Assembly (NCBI GenBank): GCA_030407005.1 | Contig: JAUDYN010000003.1 | Span: forward strand, 3,968,001-4,032,000 | Direction: 5' to 3' | DNA from: Desarmillaria ectypa | Lineage: Eukaryota; Basidiomycota; Agaricomycetes; Agaricales; Physalacriaceae | DNA: 64,000 nucleotides | Shown here: positions 57,599 through 64,000 of the stretch, in pieces | Numbering within the stretch: position 1 is the stretch's first letter | How the letters are laid out: the number at the start of each line of letters is the position of its first letter | The notes under the pieces: model-generated | Told to the model about the DNA's origin: nothing | What the model saw: only the letters and a program-made list of their open reading frames with translations | Database searches by the model: none | Position numbers and translations under genes: made by a program

Positions 57599-59756
57599 GT
57601 AAGCATCTTTTGTATGATCCCTTTGTTTTTTTGGTTCTAACACACTTTTCCAGGGGCATATCATGCACTCATGGGAGATGACTTGTGGTCTATTATAAAC
57701 TGATGAGCTTAATTTCAGCTCACAGTCAAGGCTTCAAAGCCACGGTACCGCGAGAGATTCAGGGCGTTACACCCACTTTTTACCGGGGCAATAAGTCATA
57801 GTGGAGACCCTGTAAACACGTTCACGGCATTGACAGTGCAATTAATCAACACAAAATATCACGCTATCGAATTGGGTCAGCGGCGACGCCTTTTCCGATA
57901 CCAAGATTCTGCTCCTGTTAAGACCCTCGAGTTCGGTTCCAGCCTGTCCATGTGCAGCGACTCATCTCTCACTCGCCATTCTCAAGAGTCCGAAAGCTTC
58001 TGTTGGATATGGAATGAATGATGCCCCATTCATTAGGCAGCCCCGTTACGCTCGGCCTGGCTGGATTCGCTGTATAACATTTTCTTTCAGACTAATTCAT
58101 TCACATTAATTTGTAGACTGGTAACAAGCTACTCGCGCTCAATCGCAAATTCTAGGCTCTAGAGGGCTTTATTGCACCAGAGGTATGAATACTCAGCATG
58201 TGAAGGCTGATGAAAGGCCATGCTGGGATCAACGCTTGCGCACGCAGAAAATTTACTGGAACAAGGCATTACCTAAAATATATACCATACTGGTGAGTAC
58301 CAAGCTGGACGAAGGGAAAAGGTCACGATGCCTTCGATATCCCTCTCCAGTGATGTCGCACATCATCTCACGCATGAGATTACCCGGTATATCAAAAATG
58401 GCCATATCCTCCAACGTGAGCATTACACGCAAAACCCAAGTAGTACATGTCCACCCAGTCGGACCCTCGATTCTCGGACCATCATCTGTTACAGAATGGA
58501 ACTCGAGCTCCCTCAAGTCCGTTACCGCGAGCTCCACGATACCGCCCAAGAGATCGTTCTGCTCAAATCGAAATCTGTAATCTCGGAGGTCCATGTGGAC
58601 GATCCTGAATCTTCTCGAGTTGGTGGGGTATGGATGGCCGCCATTATTCAATGAAAGTGAGAATTTAGGGTAGATCGGCCATCTTTAAGCATCGAGTCCA
58701 CTAGCAAACTTGATTCCAGCCACCACAGAGTTTTGAGACTGGAGTGAAAGCGCTAGTGAAGCTAAATTATTCGGTGCCTGCGGTGGCCGCATTTTAGACT
58801 GTGCAGAGATCAGATCGGACCATACGTATCATAGATACGGTATACCCATTTCCTTGCGAATGGGCATGTAAGTAGACCGATGAGCGGGTGGTCCTGTTGA
58901 CGACGGTGCTAAAGACGGATACTCTATACCCTGCGGGCTCCACCCACACTCCCAAAAGAAATCGTCTCTGGAATGTCCAGGAGTTTCAGAACCATCAAGC
59001 CTGAACAACAAACCCCGTCGCAGCGCTCCAATATCGATGAATCACCGCCCTGCAGTCACTTGATGATCACAACGAAATGTAGCCTGTGAAGAGAAGCGTC
59101 CTTGATGGCGATTGGGAATAACCAAGATCATACCAAGCAAATCTGCAAAGGCTTAATTGCCAGGTGAGAGGGCCATGCCGTCACGTTGAACTTCCTACGT
59201 TGATCTTGACCCCAGAGTTCGACTTCTGGAATGAAAGAATCTTAATTGGATAGCACCAACTGGCTTCATAAAATTGACTAAAGCTTGGCGTTAGCAAGAA
59301 CTGGGATCGGGGAAGCCAACGAATGTACTTCTGGCAGAAGGAGTAGGGGAGCCTGATCCCTTTAACGATAAACGAAGTTTTCCAGTTCAAGAATTAGCCA
59401 ATGTCAACCGCGTCCCAAGATAATATGAACTCTTTCTTGAAGGATCTCTTGAACAACACACAGCTGAAGCAGTGTCAATCCCGTAGAATGTTCCCACCAA
59501 GTGTCATCTCAAGCAGAGCTACCTTTTAGGTGGCCTTGCGGGCGGCAACAGTCCCATACATACGCAAATGAACAAATTCTTTACTCCGTTCAGATAGGAG
59601 AAAGCAAATATGCAAAGTTGGTAATTTTGTGTTGGTATACAATGAGCGCTGCGAAGAGAGACGAAGGAAACCTGTATACAAAGAATGTCCACAAATAAAT
59701 AGGGGGTACAAGAAAACACGATACCGACAGCAATAACAGCGAACATACGTGAGCAA
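57599..59756. other. Intergenic with an unassigned open patch at 58.25-58.65 kb
   Basis: Around 58253-58651 several frames are open on both strands at once. The minus-strand frame (VHMDLRDYRFRFEQNDLLGG, then VELAVTDLRELEF and further) looks most protein-like and faintly C2-domain-like, but it has no ATG and no linked exon. A plus-strand frame with an ATG at 58328 overlaps it. I cannot decide which, if either, is real. Nothing else is seen. Confidence 0.3.
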
Positions 59757-61196
59757 CTACACAGCATCTGGAGGAGGTGGGACATCAAAGCCCAGTCTCT
59801 TCCAATCCCTCGCAACGAAATTGACACCTTCAAGATCTTCTAACCACACACCTCGACCTCCACAGCTATCCCAGACAGCTCTCCAGAACAACATCATGTC
59901 AACGTCAGGCTCGAGGCCGTTTCGAACCTTGAACAACCCCGGTCCCATGTCCCTGACATATCGCAGGGAGGGAAATGCATCGCGCCTGAGCAGGCTCCGC
60001 ATCTGCTCAATCAGCAACCAATTGCCCCGCCCGATGTCACGGACTCCGATGAGCTGCAACCGCGGATGAGACGGCAGGAGCACATGCGGCGCAATCCAGT
60101 CCGGGCTCTCCCAATTCCACTCGGCATCGGCGGAGCAAATAAATTCGGTCATATTCGGAAGGAGGGACGCGAGGCTTGGCCGTCCTGCGACTGGATGGGT
60201 GGGGGTGATGTAGTGCTCTTCAAGAATGTTGGATGAGGAATGACCGAGCTCGAGCTGATTGATCTTGGGGCCGTGGGCGGAGAAGAAGGCGAGGAAGCCG
60301 GGGGAGGAGTAGCTGAAGTCAGGTGAGATAAGTGAGAGATTGCAGAGCGACGGGAGTATCCAGGTGGAGAGAAGCTCAAAGGTGTTCGAGCAAAGGGATG
60401 TTTTTAGCGTCTGTAGCTGAGGAAGATAGAATGTCTGCGAGGGAGATACGGGGGGCGGCGAGGAAACAGAAAATGCGGAACGCATAGGTGCATGGAAGTG
60501 CAATTCAAGGAAAGTGAGATTGTGTAGGACAGAAAAGAGAGGCATGGTGGGAGTCGGAGACGCTTCGTAAGAGGTCCATGAAAGACGGCGGAGGTTGGTT
60601 GGTAAGGATTGGAAGAGGTCGTCGGGCGTGCATGTCTCCTCCAGAGGAGAGTTGACGGAAAAGAGGGTGAGACGAATGGATCGATGGTCAGAATAGATGG
60701 CAAGATCGGGGGAAGCGTCGAGAATAGTACGGAGATGCGACGGGTTGCACTTGTCTAATGTCATAGTCTCGACATGAAGTCTCCTGATCCAACGACCGTG
60801 GCCCTTTCCTTCTGGCGTTTCTAAGGTACGAGCGAGGAGTCGGGCGTGGCCGGCACGATTGACCCAGACGAACTCGTACAGGAACTCGGTGGTCCATTCC
60901 CTCCATTGTTTGCTAACCCTGCATAGAGCTAACTTTTGTTGCATTGTCGCGTAGTATGTAGCTAGTCGCAACTGAGTAACATGAGGGGGATCCAGAAATG
61001 AAACAGGTCGTGAAGTGTCGAGGGGGTCAGGGTACGAACAGGTCGCAAATCGGATGACAAGCATCCAGATCTCCGGCGGAAGTTCGGGTCGTGGTGTCGT
61101 ACGAGTTACGAGGCATTCGATTGGTTGGAGGGCCGAAGGCTTGTGTTGTTTTTTCCGCTGTACAGCGCCACGAAAGGCAAGACCGAAGGAAGACAT
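59757..61196 (-). CDS. F-box-like protein, single exon
   Basis: An uninterrupted 479-residue frame from an ATG to a TAG. After a basic N-terminus, RPELPPEIWMLVIRFATCSY and KLALCRVSKQWREWTTEFLYEFVWV match the F-box-like pattern of Agaricomycetes (Leu-Pro-Pro-Glu-Ile, then a Val-Ser-Lys-x-Trp helix). The remainder is made of leucine-rich strand/helix units: LRRLSW, LTFLELHFH, LPQLQTLKT, LCNLSLISPDF, INQLELGHS, LPNMTEFICSADAEW, LQLIGVRDI. Probable role: substrate adaptor of an SCF ubiquitin ligase, by family. Unlike the other two F-box genes here it is intact and intron-free. Confidence 0.82.
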   Translation of the reverse strand: MSSFGLAFRGAVQRKKQHKPSALQPIECLVTRTTPRPELPPEIWMLVIRFATCSYPDPLDTSRPVSFLDPPHVTQLRLATYYATMQQKLALCRVSKQWREWTTEFLYEFVWVNRAGHARLLARTLETPEGKGHGRWIRRLHVETMTLDKCNPSHLRTILDASPDLAIYSDHRSIRLTLFSVNSPLEETCTPDDLFQSLPTNLRRLSWTSYEASPTPTMPLFSVLHNLTFLELHFHAPMRSAFSVSSPPPVSPSQTFYLPQLQTLKTSLCSNTFELLSTWILPSLCNLSLISPDFSYSSPGFLAFFSAHGPKINQLELGHSSSNILEEHYITPTHPVAGRPSLASLLPNMTEFICSADAEWNWESPDWIAPHVLLPSHPRLQLIGVRDIGRGNWLLIEQMRSLLRRDAFPSLRYVRDMGPGLFKVRNGLEPDVDMMLFWRAVWDSCGGRGVWLEDLEGVNFVARDWKRLGFDVPPPPDAV

Positions 61197-64000
61197 GGTA
61201 GCTGCTGCAACGGTAGGGTGAGAAAAGGGATAGATCTAAAGGGAAGTGTTTCTCACTAGGAGATGACAGATGGAAGATGAAAGATGGGATCACGGCGAGG
61301 AAGGAGGGTATCTGATATCTTGTTGAGACTGCTACAGATGTGATATGAAAAGAAAACAGTAAAACGCTGCTCGATGGCTGTCAATCAGCATCGGCAAGTC
61401 GCAGAGATAGCAGCAACATACGGTGACGACGGTATATGGGGCGCTGAATGTAGTCCACGACAAGAAAAGTTGGGTTGGAGAGACGCGGAAAACGTAGAGA
61501 GAAGGCCAAGAACGCTGCAAGGTATGACGGATGGGGCTATGTTAGAGAATCAGCACGGACACCGTGGTAGAAGATGGAACATACGGAAGACAGTAACACT
61601 CGTGGTGGCCTGTAACGACGAGCTCGCTATAAAGGAAGTAGAATCAGTTTGTCGTGAACGCTGTGCTCGCTGTGAAGGACGACGAGCTCGCTGTATGCAG
61701 GGGGTACGCGGTGGTGGTTCACTACGAAGAAGGGAATCGGGAGTTTTGGGCCCGAGAAAATTTCCCACGTCCTGCCGTCACCACGCGGCGTTTACCCCGA
61801 AAGGACTTAGATAATCACCCTCATGCCTATCCGTTTTCGTACACTTCCGGTCCTGTCATGGATAGCCCTTAGGAATTTTGAATGCTCCTGGTTCTCTCTG
61901 CGCTTCCTAGCCTGCTTTTCTAGCTAATGAGCCTCTATTCTCCCCTCCACCCATCTTCGAACTGAACGCTAGATCATTTTTGGAGACTGAGCGCCTACAC
62001 ACACGGAGCCACGACTGAACTTCTGATAACACTATGATATTAGAAGGTTCTTTTGCCCACCTTGGGCGTCTTAGTGGCACGGGGACCTAGGTGGTACCAT
62101 GATGATGTTTATGGTTTTATCTCTTTCTTCGCCGATTATTCACCTACCGAAACAACTCGCGAGGCTACAGTGGGTAAGAATACACAATACGCTTTTCTAA
62201 AACCGTCTCACGAATTTCGGGAACTTTGCGGAATCAGCGTTCGGATGGAGTTTGAACTCAACTCCTCATCAACTCGAGCGGGAGCGGCCCTGCATATGAA
62301 TCCGATTAAACCGCTGAACATGGTGAGATTTCCCACCACAATTAGGAACGGGTACCTTATGTGGTAAATCATTTTTATATTTACCTCGATCCTGTCACCT
62401 CTCGTAAGGCCTTCACCTTCGCTGCCAGCCCAGATTCCCGCATGGTTGAAGGGGAATTGACACGGCGCTGTAATATTTCACGGCAGCTTGTGCTGCTTCC
62501 ACAGCATGTACCAAAAAGCATATTCGCATGTCGATAAACTGTGGGGACAGACGACGTACATGTTCAATTGCCTTCGATGACATGGTGTACGGCTTGTATG
62601 ATGGATGCCAGGAAGCACAGAGATGCAATAGAAAGTCACTATTTTGGCCGAAAGATAAATGCTGACAAAACAACGTAAGCCATAGGAGCTCGAACCCTCC
62701 GGTCCCACGAAGTAACGTAAAAAAAGACAAGGGGGCGCACAGAGAAGTAGCTTCTTGCTTTGGCTATCATTAAACACGAAGAATAGACGGTACCAGCCCT
62801 GTCATCGTCGCTCTACTATGATAATGAGGCCATGACGTTCTCACGAGGCTGATGCTATAGAACATCTCATGAAGCAGGAAAACGAATAATAGCAACAGAG
62901 AATCTTCGCTTTCGAATGCTAATGCGAAAACAGGCATATTGTTATTCTAGAATTCTGGGGTTGAATTTTGATGCACATTAGTGGGTATCTCTCCGACCCG
63001 GAGTTCAGAGACCCTCAACCGCTAAGAATCAGGAAGAATGAAAGTTGGAATACATACAATACAGGGAGACTGGACGACCCTAGAAGTCTGGTAATTTCCA
63101 TTCTCATCGTACTTCATAGTCCAACAGCCTGATGATAAATCCACCTTGATAGCGGTCGATAATTCCCCGCAGAACCTCACCGGAATTCCTCTGCAGCCCG
63201 CGCCAAAAATACCAAGGAAAAAGTTTGAGGCAGTGCCGACGAGGCCGGATAGTCGGGAACGGATCCTTAACGAAGACACCATGATAGGAGGGGGGTACGT
63301 GTACAGGCAGAGCATACTTAGCTCGTAGTCGATGCATTGAATGAAGAGGTAAACAAAGTAAGTTGACATGTCAGAATAATGGCGCATCCTTCATCATGTC
63401 CAACGGTCCGATGGTCCGACACTGTGATTATGGACCAACAACTCCGGAAATCGCCGGACAGCATTTGCTATGGCCACGATGTTCCACGGATCAATAATCC
63501 AATTTCCGTACATCTTAGTGTAAGCTCTGTCTGTCAATTCGAGAACAAAATTGAACGCTGGAGACCAAATATAATATTGTGGCATTATGGTCCCACTAAG
63601 GAGCGCTCGCGTAGATGAGCCGGCTTATTATTTCTCCGTGCTTCTTATTAATTAATTGTTAGCTTCTTCTGTGAAGGTAGGCTATAGCCCGATAAGCGCC
63701 ACGCAAAAAGGCATCAGTCCTTGGAGTAGCCTGTACGGACAAGAAAGTGGATATTCGATATTCAAGCCAGGACATGGGATTAAAGCTTCGAGATCTATTC
63801 GTTGGATTTGTCGCACCATTTGGTATTCTCAGGCTTCTGGTACGATGGGCTACAAGTATGTAAAGCTTATTCTCTGCTTTGGTGAGGTCGGTAATGCCAA
63901 CCTTAGCCCCCCTCCCCCTCCCCTCTCTCAAGCTTCTGATAACAGGCTCAAACGAAATATTTGGAGGCAAACTTGTAGTATTCCGGTTATAGATGGATCG
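61197..64000. other. Gene-poor right end
   Basis: The 5' flank of the F-box gene holds a plus-strand 146-codon frame (61374-61814) with no features, which I read as chance. A minus-strand frame at 63022-63387 contains SGLVGTASNFFLGIFGAGC and IKVDLSSGCWTMKYDENGNY before a donor-like GTATTG, and may be one exon of an unrecognised gene. A frame at 63659-63970 on the minus strand is also unassigned. No RNA genes or repeats recognised. Confidence 0.35.

Noticed and set aside
1..64000. Stop-codon reassignment or programmed readthrough as a common cause of the in-frame stops
   Set aside because: All three stop codons (TGA, TAG, TAA) interrupt genes, while intact neighbours end normally with each of them. 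Several of the same genes also carry frameshifts, so ordinary decay is simpler.
1..64000. tRNA, rRNA, CRISPR or telomere repeats
   Set aside because: I looked for T-loop-like GGTTCGAATCC words, rRNA-like blocks, regularly spaced repeats and TTAGGG arrays and found none; a covariance-model scan would be decisive for tRNAs.

Overview
The window looks like nuclear DNA of a mushroom-forming basidiomycete (Agaricomycetes). The genes are cut by many short GT-AG introns (about 48-74 nt), and the gene set is fungal: a class IV chitin synthase, a WHI2-type BTB protein, a basidiomycete tetraspanin, several F-box proteins, a BIM1/X325-type secreted copper protein family and a TauD-type xanthine dioxygenase. 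I see no rRNA, tRNA, CRISPR array or prokaryotic signal. Almost every gene had to be reassembled by eye from split exons. For most complete genes the summed exon lengths are a multiple of three, which supports the models.

Layout. 0-5.4 kb: the 3'-truncated xanthine dioxygenase (minus), a broken hypothetical gene (minus) and an F-box/LRR-type gene (minus). 7.7-9.7 kb: a stand-alone NRPS-type adenylation domain (plus). 12.4-23.3 kb: three minus-strand housekeeping-like genes, namely a disordered multi-exon protein with micro-exons, a WHI2-like BTB protein and a 1432-residue chitin synthase. 23.5-26.7 kb: gene-poor, with two ~0.9 kb direct repeat copies. 27.7-31.6 kb: a 1265-residue disordered protein gene. 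Its 3' end is duplicated at 34.6-35.2 kb, with an F-box gene carrying one in-frame stop between the copies. 36-38.8 kb: a helical, membrane-hairpin-like locus frameshifted by an exact 26-bp tandem duplication. 40.3-42.1 kb: a secreted heme peroxidase. 42.7-45.0 kb: a ZTA1-like quinone reductase with a damaged splice site and a mitochondrial rhodanese. 45.7-47.2 kb: two tandem, decayed BIM1-like genes. 48-51.1 kb and 56.5-57.6 kb: three copies of an unrecognised mitochondrial protein family made of about four RRM-like repeats. 51.7-52.3 kb: a pogo/Tigger-type transposase remnant. 53.7-54.9 kb: a tetraspanin. 59.8-61.2 kb: another F-box-like gene.

The general theme is gene duplication followed by erosion. 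Several paralogues are full-length except for one nonsense codon, one tandem duplication or one lost splice site, so the losses look recent. The core genes (chitin synthase, WHI2-like, tetraspanin, rhodanese, peroxidase, one RRM-family copy) look intact. The most novel candidate is the three-copy RRM-like family, whose members share exon lengths and a conserved 5' block.
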